A DNA stretch of 64,000 nt from Carboxylicivirga sp. M1479 (GCF_007097485.1 NZ_VKDE01000017.1:51283-115282), one strand, 5' to 3'. Numbered from the stretch's first letter, positions 35,684 to 44,981 are shown. Numbers and translations are program-made. The notes: generated from the sequence alone by a model not told the origin.

Positions 35684-37024
35684 ATGAAAGTAAATCTACA
35701 ATTGAAGAAAAGAATGATGACTACCTTGGCAATAATCATGGGCCTTGGTGGATTGATGGAATTGAGTGCCCAGCCCGGTGTTGATTCTGGTGCTACAGCC
35801 TGGATGATTACTTCCACGGCCTTAGTATTGTTAATGGTGCCTGGTCTGGCCATGTTCTATGGCGGACTGGTTCGTTCTAAAAACGTATTGGGTACTATGA
35901 TGCATAGTTTTGCAGCCATGGGTGTAATGAGTGTACTTTGGGTATCGGTAAGCTACAGCATGTGTTTTGGAGATAATGTGATGGGAGGCTGGTTTGGCTG
36001 GAACCCCGATTATGTATTTCTGAAAGGTATTGATGAAGCTGTAATGGAGGGGGGCGTACCCGAGTACGTGTTCTCAATGTTTCAGGGTAAATTTGCAATT
36101 ATTACGCCTGCGCTAATTGCAGGAGCGTTTGCCGAACGTGTTAAGTTCCGAGGATATTTAGTATTTATAACCTTGTGGGGACTACTGGTCTATAATCCTT
36201 TGTGTCACTGGGTATGGGCCGAAGATGGTTTCTTATTTAACATGGGTGCCGATGGAGCTATTGATTTTGCGGGTGGTACCGTTGTACATATCTCGGCAGG
36301 TATCAGTGGTTTGGTTGCTGCTATTTATTTAGGTGCTCGCCGTGGTTATCCTCATCGCCAGATGAAACCTAATAACCTGGTAATGGTTATGGTGGGTGCA
36401 GGACTATTATGGGTTGGCTGGTTTGGCTTTAATGCAGGTAGTAGTGTTTCCAGTGGTTTAGAAACAGCACAGGCTTTAACTGCCACTCAGGTAGCTGCTG
36501 CTGCAGGAGCCATCACATGGATTATTATTGAAGGGTTTCACCAAGGTAAAATGACAGCGTTGGGTTTTGCTTCTGGTATATTATCTGGGCTTGTGGCTGT
36601 TACACCAGCTGCAGGAGTGGTTCAGCCTTTGGGCGCCATGGCTTTGGGTGCTTTGGCCACCATTATTTGCTACTTAATGCTAATCGTTAAAGATAAACTA
36701 GGTTACGATGATTCATTAGATGCCTTTGGTATTCATGGTGTAGGAGGTATTGTTGGTGCCATTGCTTTAGTCTTTTTCATCCGCGACAGCTGGATGGCGA
36801 ATGCAGCTGAGGCTGCAGGTGGATCGTGGAGTATCTGGCAACAATTGGGTGTTCAGGTAGCTGCTGTGGGTATCGCTATTGTGTATTCTATTGTTCTAAC
36901 AATTATTATTTTAGTGGTGGTTGAAAAGGTGTTTGGATTAAAGTCATCACCCGAAGAAGAAATGCAAGGCTTGGATCATGCCTATCATGGAGAGCGAGGA
37001 TACGGAATGCTTAACCCTAATTAA
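35684..37024 (+). CDS. amt: Ammonium transporter Amt
   Basis: An inner-membrane trimeric ammonium channel of 446 residues. It has a cleaved-type signal peptide (MTTLAIIMGLGGLMELSAQ) as usual for Gram-negative Amt, then 11 helices. The pore twin His are in GGTVVHISAG and DAFGIHGVGG, and the Trp near the periplasmic recruitment site is in CHWVWAEDG. The C-terminal tail EEEMQGLDHAYHGERGYGM is the cytosolic stretch that contacts PII. The PII gene follows after 20 bases. Nitrogen control is expected but no NtrC-type site was recognised. Confidence 0.95.
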   Translation: MKVNLQLKKRMMTTLAIIMGLGGLMELSAQPGVDSGATAWMITSTALVLLMVPGLAMFYGGLVRSKNVLGTMMHSFAAMGVMSVLWVSVSYSMCFGDNVMGGWFGWNPDYVFLKGIDEAVMEGGVPEYVFSMFQGKFAIITPALIAGAFAERVKFRGYLVFITLWGLLVYNPLCHWVWAEDGFLFNMGADGAIDFAGGTVVHISAGISGLVAAIYLGARRGYPHRQMKPNNLVMVMVGAGLLWVGWFGFNAGSSVSSGLETAQALTATQVAAAAGAITWIIIEGFHQGKMTALGFASGILSGLVAVTPAAGVVQPLGAMALGALATIICYLMLIVKDKLGYDDSLDAFGIHGVGGIVGAIALVFFIRDSWMANAAEAAGGSWSIWQQLGVQVAAVGIAIVYSIVLTIIILVVVEKVFGLKSSPEEEMQGLDHAYHGERGYGMLNPN

Positions 37025-37044
37025 TAACTCAATTAAAAATAACT

Positions 37045-37395
37045 ATGAAATTAATAACAGCAATTATACGTTCGTACCAGCTCGATCAAGTGCGTGAGAG
37101 TCTTATAGCAGCTGGAATAACCCGAATTACAGTAAGTCGTGTTTCAGGTCATGGAGCACAAAAGCGAGAAGAGGTATATCGTGGTAAAAAAGTGATACCA
37201 GCATTGATTCCTAAAATGCGGGTTGAAATAGCGGTTAACGAAGAGTTTGTTGATGCCACGGTGGATGCAATCATTAAAGGAGCTAAGTCCATTAGTGAAA
37301 TAGAAGGTGAGATTGGGGATGGTAAAATCTTCATCACACCTCTTGAAGAGTGTATTCGTATTCGAACAGGCGAAAAAGGTGGCACAGCTATATGA
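37045..37395 (+). CDS. PII nitrogen regulatory protein (GlnB/GlnK-like) without Tyr51
   Basis: A 116-residue PII signal protein that senses ATP/ADP and 2-oxoglutarate and would close the Amt pore. The T-loop reads GHGAQKREEVYRGKKVIPALIP: the Tyr that is uridylylated in enterobacteria (Tyr51) is Val50 here, though the neighbouring YRG is kept. The B-loop region is extended by a few residues (KSISEIEGEIGDGKIF instead of the short TGKIGDGKIF form). The C-loop RIRTGE is intact. Linkage to amt is standard for GlnK-type proteins. Loss of the Tyr implies regulation by ligands only, or by a different modification. Confidence 0.93.
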   Translation: MKLITAIIRSYQLDQVRESLIAAGITRITVSRVSGHGAQKREEVYRGKKVIPALIPKMRVEIAVNEEFVDATVDAIIKGAKSISEIEGEIGDGKIFITPLEECIRIRTGEKGGTAI

Positions 37396-38331
37396 TAATA
37401 ACTCTGCACAGAGGTGTGGAGCAACCTACCAACTGTGAAATGAAAATCCCTCATAACCCGAGGGATTTTTTTATGCGATTAAACTTGATGGATGAATTAA
37501 TGAACACGGATTGTATTGGATCATAGGATATTTCTGTGGATTAATAATAATTTGTAACGAAAGGAAGCAATGAAATACCTTGTTTTGTGAGATGGTTTTT
37601 CTTTCTTTTGCATCGCCCAAAAGAACCAAAACGCTAGTCCCATTGATGCTACCGCCCGCTCTAATGATTTATCAATTTCACAATCAAAGTAGGTCAAGCC
37701 CCTTTGATGTTTAATTAAATTAATCAATATTCACTCCTTCGCATGCCCGCCAATGGAACAGGCCACCACGCTTTCGAAATTGCTTTTCGAGTGTGGCAAG
37801 GAGGATAGTCAAACGTAAAGGGTATAAAACTAATTATTCGATTAAATAATGAGCCAGCAGAGCTTATTCATCATGCTGAGCTACCCTCCCCAATCGAAAC
37901 AAGGTTTCGAACGATTGAAAGCCAGTGATAAGAGTGGATATTGTGGAATTGCAAGGCGATAGCCTTTAGCATGAAGCAATAAATCCATCTCTGGTGCGTA
38001 GCAATCACCCCTTTCAATCAGGTTTTGCATCCTTTTTTGAAAAGGATGTGCTAGCCCGGTACTAGGGCAGTGAATAATTTGCGCTTACTGTACTAATTAT
38101 TTCTCTATACTGTCTGTTGAATAACCCAAAAGAAAGAATCTCGATGATTGTTTTTTGTAAAGCCATTGATTAGAAGGTACACTGTTTATTTCTTTGTCCA
38201 CAAGAATATCTATTGATTCATTGTACTTAATTATCAGCTTAAAATAGAACGAAGAATCATCGACGTCTTTTATTCGTTTTTCAATGGCATTGAGTATATT
38301 TATGCTTCATAATTACTAAATCTAACTTTAA
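37396..38331. other. Long hairpin-rich intergenic region
   Basis: 936 bases with no supported gene. Besides the PII terminator it holds a near-palindrome over 37766-37796 (CCACGCTTTCGAAA versus TTTTCGAGTGTGG), a perfect TCGAAAC/GTTTCGA hairpin at 37894-37910 and ATCCTTTT/AAAAGGAT at 38029-38047. A 68-codon minus-strand frame (37521-37727) has the low-complexity look of translated repeat DNA (FWFFWAMQKKEK). The region resembles a decayed or repeat-type intergenic element. Confidence 0.5.
37444..37472 (+). terminator. Rho-independent terminator after PII gene
   Basis: AAATCCCTC (37444-37452) pairs perfectly with GAGGGATTT (37460-37468), with seven T in all on the right side. Confidence 0.88.
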
Positions 38332-39444
38332 ATGGGATTGTTCGATAAATTAAGGGGTGAATTTGTTGACATCATTGAGTGGCTCGATGATTCAAATGAC
38401 ACCATCGTCTATCGTTTTGAACGTTATCAAAATGAAATCAAAAATGGCGCTAAGCTTACGGTTCGTGAGGGGCAAGTAGCTGTTTTTATCAACGAAGGGC
38501 AAATTGCAGATGTTTTTCAGCCAGGTATGTACGAGTTAACAACTCAAAACCTGCCAATTTTATCAACTCTACAAGGATGGAAGCATGGTTTTAACAGCCC
38601 TTTTAAAGCTGAAGTATATTTTGTTAGTACACGCAGCCTTACTGCACAAAAGTGGGGAACGAAAAACCCAATCACCTTAAGCGATCAACGCTTTGGTATG
38701 TTGGAGATACGAGCCTTTGGCACCTACGTAATTAAGGTGAGCGATGCTCCTTTGTTTATTAAAGAAATTGTAGGAACAGATGGCCATTTTACAACCGATG
38801 AAATAGCAGATCAGCTAAAAAGCATGATTGTTACACGCTTTACCGATGCGGCTGGTGAGGCCGGAATGCCTATTGAAGCTTTCGCAGGTAACATCAATGA
38901 GCTGTCGGATTACGTATTAAAAGTAATTGCTCCTGAATTTGCACAATATGGCCTTGAGCTGCCTAAGTTTTTGGTTGAGAATGTGTCGATGCCAGAGGAA
39001 ATTAAAAAAGAAATATTTGAATTGAGCAGGTTAAGTGCGATTGATTTAAATAAATTGGCGCAAATGAAAGCTGCCAAAGCAATGGAGGCCGCTGCCAACA
39101 ATCCAAGTGGCACCGCTGGAGCTGGTATGGGCATGGGCATGGGTTTTGCCATGGCTAACCAAATGGGACAAACCTTTGGTGCTGGTCAGGCACAAGAGCA
39201 AAAACCAACAGCAACCCCGCCACCTCCACCAATACCGCCAGCTTTAACGTTTTTTGTGGTGCTCAATGGTCAGCAAGCGGGGCCGTATGATATGGCAACT
39301 CTTAAGCAAATGGCCATGCAAAGTCAACTAACGAAGGAGACCCTGGTGTGGCGCGATGGTATGGCTAATTGGTCAGCTGCAGGGCAACAAGCCGAGCTAA
39401 CGAGTTTATTCGGAAGTATTCCTCCACCAATACCAGGACAATAA
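38332..39444 (+). CDS. SPFH/Band-7 protein with C-terminal GYF_2 domain (YdjI-like)
   Basis: A 370-residue cytoplasmic or membrane-peripheral protein. The N-terminal 250 residues match the YdjI-type SPFH group (LTVREGQVAVFINEGQIADVFQPGMYELTT, then a long beta/alpha region ending in LPKFLVENVSMPEEIKKEIFELSRLSAI). A Gly/Met- and Pro-rich linker leads to a GYF_2 domain (about 300-365, FFVVLNGQQAGPYD...LVWRDGMANWSA) expected to bind Pro-rich peptides. No transmembrane helix is evident. The next gene starts two bases after its stop and encodes a zinc-ribbon membrane protein, as in the ydj locus of B. subtilis. A role in membrane stress is inference. Confidence 0.88.
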   Translation: MGLFDKLRGEFVDIIEWLDDSNDTIVYRFERYQNEIKNGAKLTVREGQVAVFINEGQIADVFQPGMYELTTQNLPILSTLQGWKHGFNSPFKAEVYFVSTRSLTAQKWGTKNPITLSDQRFGMLEIRAFGTYVIKVSDAPLFIKEIVGTDGHFTTDEIADQLKSMIVTRFTDAAGEAGMPIEAFAGNINELSDYVLKVIAPEFAQYGLELPKFLVENVSMPEEIKKEIFELSRLSAIDLNKLAQMKAAKAMEAAANNPSGTAGAGMGMGMGFAMANQMGQTFGAGQAQEQKPTATPPPPPIPPALTFFVVLNGQQAGPYDMATLKQMAMQSQLTKETLVWRDGMANWSAAGQQAELTSLFGSIPPPIPGQ

Positions 39445-39445
39445 A

Positions 39446-40576
39446 ATGGAACATATCGAAGAAAAAGAAGTTGCAGTAGGTACGTTTGCTTGTGTATCGT
39501 GTGGTGCCGATCTAAAGTATAAGCCTGGTACGCAGCATTTAAATTGCGAGTATTGTGGTGCTGAAAATGAAATTCCACAGGTAGAAGAAGAGATTGAAGA
39601 GCTAGATTTTCACACCTTTCTCAAGCAAAAGTCAGAATCGGAAACATCCATTGAAGCCAACTTTGTTAAGTGCGATAGTTGCGGGGCCTCATCTACTTTA
39701 GAAGAAGATGTGACTGCTACCAATTGTGCCTACTGTGCTGCTCCATTGGTTATAGAGCATGCCCAAAACGAGAGTGTTATTCAGCCAAAATCCTTACTGC
39801 CCTTTAAGTTGAATAAAGATGAGGCCAAAGACGAATTTAAAACCTGGCTCAAAAAGTTGTGGTTCGCACCAAACGACTTAAGAAAGGCGGTCCTGAATTT
39901 TGACCATTTTAAAGGTGTTTATATTCCTTATTGGACTTACGATACCGATACTTTCTCCAATTATGTGGGGCAGAGGGGCGATTATTATTACGTTACAGAA
40001 ACTTACACGACCACAGAAAATGGAAAGTCAGTTACCAAAACGCGTCAGGTAAGAAAAACGAGGTGGAGCCATGCATCTGGTCGAGTCCACAAATTTTTCA
40101 ATGATATTTTAACAGTAGCAACCCGTTCTTTACCTCAAAAGTACATCTATAAACTAGAGCCTTGGGATTTGGAGAACTTAGTGCCTTTCGATAGGTCATA
40201 CATAAGCGGATTTATTGCTGAAAAGTACCAAATTGGTTTGGAAGAGGGCTTTGGAATAGCAAAGGATATTGCAGATCCTAAAATTCGTGAATTGGTGCGA
40301 CGCGATATTGGTGGAGATGAGCAACGAATCATTTCATTAAATACTAGCTATCGTGATATTACTTTTAAGCACTTGCTGCTACCAGTTTTTGTATGTGCTT
40401 ATTTGTTTAAAGGTAAACTGTATCAGTTTTTAGTTAATGGTCGTACTGGCGAAGTACAAGGACAACGTCCTTATAGCTGGATAAAAGTCACATTGGCCGT
40501 TGTTGCTGTGTTATTGTTGATAGCAGCAATCATATTTGGCGTTAATTACTATCAAGATCAGCCACCTGCCTATTAG
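39446..40576 (+). CDS. Zinc-ribbon membrane protein partner of the SPFH protein (YdjG-like)
   Basis: 376 residues. Two TFIIB-like zinc ribbons at the N-terminus (CVSCGADL...CEYCGAEN and CDSCGASS...CAYCAAP) come before a globular domain with GVYIPYWTYDTDTFSNYVGQRGDYYY and a single C-terminal membrane helix (VTLAVVAVLLLIAAIIFGVNYY). It has sometimes been annotated as a primosome-like or helicase protein because of the zinc ribbons, which I consider wrong: there is no helicase motif. It is cotranscribed with the SPFH-GYF gene. Confidence 0.85.
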   Translation: MEHIEEKEVAVGTFACVSCGADLKYKPGTQHLNCEYCGAENEIPQVEEEIEELDFHTFLKQKSESETSIEANFVKCDSCGASSTLEEDVTATNCAYCAAPLVIEHAQNESVIQPKSLLPFKLNKDEAKDEFKTWLKKLWFAPNDLRKAVLNFDHFKGVYIPYWTYDTDTFSNYVGQRGDYYYVTETYTTTENGKSVTKTRQVRKTRWSHASGRVHKFFNDILTVATRSLPQKYIYKLEPWDLENLVPFDRSYISGFIAEKYQIGLEEGFGIAKDIADPKIRELVRRDIGGDEQRIISLNTSYRDITFKHLLLPVFVCAYLFKGKLYQFLVNGRTGEVQGQRPYSWIKVTLAVVAVLLLIAAIIFGVNYYQDQPPAY

Positions 40577-40596
40577 TCAGGTCTATTTATAAACTA

Positions 40597-40632
40597 AAAT
40601 GTCCCTAATTCAGTTTGAGTTAGGGACATTTT
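40597..40632. terminator. Bidirectional terminator between convergent genes
   Basis: A perfect 13-bp stem AAAATGTCCCTAA (40597-40609) with 40620-40632, T-runs on both strands, between the zinc-ribbon gene and DUF4301. Confidence 0.88.
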
Positions 40633-40651
40633 TATTTTGTAATATTTGCTG

Positions 40652-42190
40652 TTACTGTCGTTGGTGTTGTGGTCGTAATAAGTCCATGATTGTTTTAACA
40701 GGATTGAATGTACTTACTGGTACTTCAACAAAGAATGTTAACCAATGTGCCATGGCGCCATTCCATAAGCCAGGCAACTCAAGCGCTTTCAAGGCTTCGC
40801 CATTTCGTGTCTTTTCGGATATAAATCCAGTATTAGCATCAACAAATTTCGCTAAGTCAAATTTCTTTCCTTCAAAATCTTTAATGTAGCACACTAAATC
40901 TACAGGGTTAAAGTGCGTGCTAGCATTGAGTATGGCTTGTTGTTCAGCATTATTAGGATCTATTTGGGCACCTTCAACAATTTGCAGACTTGAACTACCA
41001 TCACTTTGTTTTACCCAAAAAGGACCACCGCCAGGTTCGCCTTCGTTTTTCACCATTCCACAAATTCTAATGGGGCGATTCAGTTTGTTACTGATGAATT
41101 CTACCTTATCTACTGTAGAGCAAGATTGAAGCTCCTCAGTATTCAATTGCAATTCATTGCTTAGGAACTGCATGCCCTGTTCTATCGCTTCATTAACTAC
41201 TTTCGTATTATCACTCTTGATTCCATGTAATATGGTAAAAACAGTTTCTTTTTTAGCAAGCAAGATGCCGGCCAATAGTTGTTTGTAATAAGTCGTATCT
41301 TCCAGTTGATCCTCAGGAACAACATTATCAATATTTTTGATAAAAATCAGTTCAGCATCCAAATCATTTAAGTTTTCGATAAGTGCACCGTGTCCGGCAG
41401 GGCGGAAAAGCAACTCTCCATTTTCTTGCCTGAATGCTTCATTATTTGGATGAACTGCAATTGTGTCTGTTGATTGCTTTTGAAACGAAAAACTAACATC
41501 GTATTTAATGTTGTGTTTGCTTTCGTATTCAGCAATACTGCCAGCTAATTGTTGTTGAAATAACTTGTGATGCTCCGGGCTTACAGTGAAATGTACTCGG
41601 CCTTGTGTGGAGTTACTGGCGTACTGAGCTGTTTCTGTTAAATGCTCTTCTAGCGGAGTGGTGTTGCCATTTTCGCTCTTGTGGAACTTAAGTAAACCTT
41701 TGGGCAGATGACCATAGTTGAGCCCTCCATCCATGAGTATTTGTTCAATTATTAAACGTGCCTCCTGAGCATTAAAGCTGTTGTTATTCTTATTATTCTG
41801 TATCGATGGAACATCATCTGCAAACGCAAAATCATTAATTCGTTTAAAAAACTCTAAAAAAGGAGCTTTTGTTAGTGATTCCGCTTGTTCTAATTCTGAT
41901 TGTTGTAAAAATTCAAATAATGCTTTAAACATACGTGTTGCAGCACCCGATGCAGGAACGAATTTTAAAGTTTTTAATCCCTCATTAACTGCCTGTTTGT
42001 ATTTTGTAATGAGGAGTTCTTTTTTTGTGTCAGATATTGATAAAATACCATCGTTCAAAGTAGCTGCTTTTTGGAGATTGGCAAAAGCAAAACCCTTGGC
42101 AAAGTGTTCTAATTGTTCTTTAATATTTGATTCGGTAATACCTTTCGTTTTGAGCTGTGTTAGGTCTTTGTTTGTAAGCATATATTTCAT
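40652..42190 (-). CDS. DUF4301 family protein
   Basis: A cytoplasmic protein of 512 residues belonging to a Bacteroidota family without known function. The family hallmark LKFVPASGAATRMFKALFEF sits near residue 75-95, followed by conserved GGLNYGHLPKGLLKFH, LFRPAGHGALIENLNDLDAELIFIKNIDNV and WVKQSDGSSSLQIVEGAQID. The PASGAATRM and GHGALIENL motifs resemble sugar-phosphate nucleotidyltransferases, so a nucleotide-sugar role is possible but unproven. Single gene, divergent from fadL. The start could also be Met4. Confidence 0.85.
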   Translation of the reverse strand: MKYMLTNKDLTQLKTKGITESNIKEQLEHFAKGFAFANLQKAATLNDGILSISDTKKELLITKYKQAVNEGLKTLKFVPASGAATRMFKALFEFLQQSELEQAESLTKAPFLEFFKRINDFAFADDVPSIQNNKNNNSFNAQEARLIIEQILMDGGLNYGHLPKGLLKFHKSENGNTTPLEEHLTETAQYASNSTQGRVHFTVSPEHHKLFQQQLAGSIAEYESKHNIKYDVSFSFQKQSTDTIAVHPNNEAFRQENGELLFRPAGHGALIENLNDLDAELIFIKNIDNVVPEDQLEDTTYYKQLLAGILLAKKETVFTILHGIKSDNTKVVNEAIEQGMQFLSNELQLNTEELQSCSTVDKVEFISNKLNRPIRICGMVKNEGEPGGGPFWVKQSDGSSSLQIVEGAQIDPNNAEQQAILNASTHFNPVDLVCYIKDFEGKKFDLAKFVDANTGFISEKTRNGEALKALELPGLWNGAMAHWLTFFVEVPVSTFNPVKTIMDLLRPQHQRQ

Positions 42191-42392
42191 TTTTATAGAT
42201 ACGTAATATTAGTTGTTTTCGCTGTGTTTTACAAGTGTGTATTGTGCATTTTCATGCTTGTTTTGGCCTAGGATCGTATTGCCTATCTACATAGGCGTTA
42301 GAGCTGCGGTAAGTTTACTAATAGTTAAAGATTAACTATTAGAACATAGAACTCGAAAGTTCAAATATACTGATGTACAAGTATTTAAATGG

Positions 42393-42421
42393 TTGGATAT
42401 ATGAAAAAATAACTATCTTCG
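42393..42421 (+). promoter_or_regulatory. Promoter of the FadL-GDSL unit
   Basis: TTG at 42393-42395 and TATCTTCG at 42414-42421 are spaced by 18 bases and fit a one-mismatch TTG / TAnnTTTG promoter, 42 bases before the start codon. Confidence 0.45.
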
Positions 42422-42463
42422 CCACGTTAAAAATTCTTAAAAATATTCACTAATTATTCTTAT

Positions 42464-43681
42464 ATGAAGAGGATAGGTCTATTCTGTGGGTTAGTTATGC
42501 TTAGTTTTCAGTTGTTTGCTGAAGGTTATCAGGTTAACTTACAAGGAAATCGACAAACAGGTATGGGACATACAGGTGCTGGACTATTTATGGGTGCATC
42601 AAGTATGCATTTTAATCCCGGAGCCTTAGGTTTTATTGATAAAAAGTATGATTTTTCCTTTGGCGGAAGCATGATTTTTTCAAATAATACTTTCCAAAAA
42701 CAAGCGCCATCAACCTATGAGGCAAAGTCTGATAATCCAATGGGAACGCCATTTTATTTTTATGGAGCTACTAAATTAAATGATAAGTTAGCACTTGGCC
42801 TTGCTGTAACCACTCCTTATGGAAATTCATTAAAATGGGGTGATGATTGGGATGGTAAATATTTAATCCAAGATATTTCATTGCGAGCTATTTTTATTCA
42901 ACCAACATTGGCTTATAAGATTAATGATAAGTTAGGCTTAGGTTTGGGTTTCATGGCTGTTAATGGTAATGTAGATCTTAATAAGGCCTTGCCTGTTCAG
43001 GGCGCCAACGGTGATGCGAGTGCCAATATCTCTGGTAACACTTGGGCTTTTGGATTTAATGCAGGTATCAGTTATCAAGCCACAGATAAACTCTCACTTG
43101 GTTTAAGTTACCGATCTGAGGTAATGGTAGAGCTAGATGAAGGCGATGCAGACTTCACGGTTCCAAGTTCTTTGGCTGGTTTGTATCCAGATACTAAGTT
43201 TCAAGCCGAGTTACCAATGCCTACCAATATTACTTTTGGCCTAGGTTATCAGGTGAATGATAAATTGTTATTGGCGGCGGACTTGCAGTACGTTGGCTGG
43301 TCGGCATATGAAAGTTTAGACTTTGATTTTGAAGCGCCAACTGTTCCTGATTCACGTAATCAACGCGATTTTGAGAATACAATGATTTATCGTTTAGGAG
43401 CTGAGTATGCTTTAAATGAGAAAGTGCAATTTAGAGCAGGTGTTTATTACGACAGCACGCCAATTCCAGAAGATTTATTGACGCCTGAAACACCAGGTAC
43501 CGATAAAATAGGAATGTCATTGGGATTAGGTTATCAGATCAACGATAAGTTATCGCTGGATGCATCCTTATTGTACATACACGGAATGAAGCGTGAAGAC
43601 GGCTATGCGCCAACTAACTTTTACGGAACTTACTATTCCAATGCTGTAATTCCGGGAATTGGTGTTAATTATTCATTTTAA
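42464..43681 (+). CDS. OmpP1/FadL/TodX-family outer-membrane transporter
   Basis: A 405-residue 14-strand beta barrel that imports long-chain fatty acids or other hydrophobic molecules across the outer membrane. Signal peptide (GLFCGLVMLSFQLFAEG), then the family's N-terminal hatch QVNLQGNRQTGMGHTGAGL and the conserved SSMHFNPGALGFI. It ends in IPGIGVNYSF with a C-terminal Phe. The GDSL hydrolase starts four bases later. The pairing suggests the lipid or ester substrate is cleaved and taken up by one system. Confidence 0.93.
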   Translation: MKRIGLFCGLVMLSFQLFAEGYQVNLQGNRQTGMGHTGAGLFMGASSMHFNPGALGFIDKKYDFSFGGSMIFSNNTFQKQAPSTYEAKSDNPMGTPFYFYGATKLNDKLALGLAVTTPYGNSLKWGDDWDGKYLIQDISLRAIFIQPTLAYKINDKLGLGLGFMAVNGNVDLNKALPVQGANGDASANISGNTWAFGFNAGISYQATDKLSLGLSYRSEVMVELDEGDADFTVPSSLAGLYPDTKFQAELPMPTNITFGLGYQVNDKLLLAADLQYVGWSAYESLDFDFEAPTVPDSRNQRDFENTMIYRLGAEYALNEKVQFRAGVYYDSTPIPEDLLTPETPGTDKIGMSLGLGYQINDKLSLDASLLYIHGMKREDGYAPTNFYGTYYSNAVIPGIGVNYSF

Positions 43682-43693
43682 TAAATGGTACTG

Positions 43694-44932
43694 ATGAAAA
43701 GATATATATATAAATATGCACTACTATTAAGTGCTGTCGCTTTATGGTCGTGCGAGCCTAATACTGATGATTTTAATCCATCAAAAGGAAGCGCTGATTT
43801 TACTAATTTTGTAGCTATTGGCGATTCATACACTGCTGGTTATACCGATGGAGCTTTAGGGCGAAGAGGACAAGAAGAAAGCTTTAGTGCCATATTGGGA
43901 AAGCAGTTGATGTATGTTGGAGGAACTTCTTATAACCAACCTTTTGTACAGTCAGAAAGTAGCGTTGGTTCAATGGAGTTGCAACCAGGCGTTTATAATG
44001 GCTATTATGAGTTAAACATTGTTGAGGGATCTTTAAAGCCACAACCTACGATAGGCGACGTTGCTATTTTAGGTGAACAGGTAAGTAGTCCTGATAATCA
44101 AAACTTCGGTGTTCCTGGAGCTAAATTAATTCACTTAGGTGAATTACCTGCTCCATATCCGCCATACGCGCAATTAAATCCTTTTTATGCTCGATTTGCC
44201 AGCAGTCCTGATGCAACGGTTCTTGGGGATGCTTTAGCAGCAGAGCCTAGTTTTGTTTCGTTTTGGGTTGGAAATAACGATATACTAGCTTATGCAATGG
44301 CTGGTGGTGAAGCAGATGCTATTACCGATCCAGCAATGTTTGCCGCTGCTTATACGCAAGCTGTTAATGCGATATTATCAACTGGATCAAAGGCTGTACT
44401 AGGTAATGTTCCAGCAATTGAAACCATTCCATTTTTTAATCATATTTTGAAAGATGGTCACTTGCCTTTGGTGATTGTTGACGATGCCGTACCAGGTGGT
44501 ATTCGACAGCTTGTTGAAGGAGAAAAAATTCTGTTGTCTGCAAGTACAGCTTTAGGAATGGGATATGGTCAATCTGTTGAAATGCCTTTAGGTGCTGAAT
44601 ATGTTCTGGATTTAAATGAATTGAATGCGATATCATCAGCTACTACAGCTTATAACGCAACAATTAAATCTATTGCTGATGAAAACGGGATTGCTCATGT
44701 TGATTTAGCAAAAATCATGGAGCAGTTGAGTACAAGCGGACTTATTATTGATGGAAATCGTTATACCACAACTTTTGTTTCTGGAGGCGTATTTTCTTTA
44801 GATGGTATTCATGCTACAGGGCGTGGTTCAGCAATAATTGCCAACGCTTTTATTGATGCAATAAATGCAAAGTATGATGCGCAAGTACCTCATGCCAATA
44901 TCAATGATTATAACATGGTAGAATTTCCGTAA
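43694..44932 (+). CDS. SGNH/GDSL-type hydrolase lipoprotein
   Basis: A 412-residue surface or periplasmic lipoprotein (lipobox ALWSC). The SGNH blocks are all recognisable: GDSYTAG with the nucleophile Ser, GVPGAK, WVGNNDIL with Gly-Asn-Asn-Asp, and DGIHATGRG with the Asp/His pair. An esterase or lipase activity is expected. ATG 43685 would add three residues; I prefer 43694 for a normal lipoprotein signal. Cotranscribed with the FadL protein. Confidence 0.9.
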   Translation: MKRYIYKYALLLSAVALWSCEPNTDDFNPSKGSADFTNFVAIGDSYTAGYTDGALGRRGQEESFSAILGKQLMYVGGTSYNQPFVQSESSVGSMELQPGVYNGYYELNIVEGSLKPQPTIGDVAILGEQVSSPDNQNFGVPGAKLIHLGELPAPYPPYAQLNPFYARFASSPDATVLGDALAAEPSFVSFWVGNNDILAYAMAGGEADAITDPAMFAAAYTQAVNAILSTGSKAVLGNVPAIETIPFFNHILKDGHLPLVIVDDAVPGGIRQLVEGEKILLSASTALGMGYGQSVEMPLGAEYVLDLNELNAISSATTAYNATIKSIADENGIAHVDLAKIMEQLSTSGLIIDGNRYTTTFVSGGVFSLDGIHATGRGSAIIANAFIDAINAKYDAQVPHANINDYNMVEFP

Positions 44933-44955
44933 TGGGATTTTAAATAATGAGTGGT

Positions 44956-44981
44956 AAAAAGGAGGGTTCGCCCTCCTTTTT
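44956..44981 (+). terminator. Rho-independent terminator after the GDSL gene
   Basis: AAAAAGGAGGG (44956-44966), a TTCG tetraloop and CCCTCCTTTTT (44971-44981), followed by more T. Confidence 0.92.

Noticed and set aside
37521..37727. 68-residue protein on the minus strand
   Set aside because: Low-complexity aromatic/Lys composition, hairpin-rich DNA and no family features; treated as repeat-type intergenic DNA.
39446..40576. Primosomal/helicase protein
   Set aside because: Only zinc ribbons are present; there is no Walker or helicase motif and the C-terminus is a membrane anchor.
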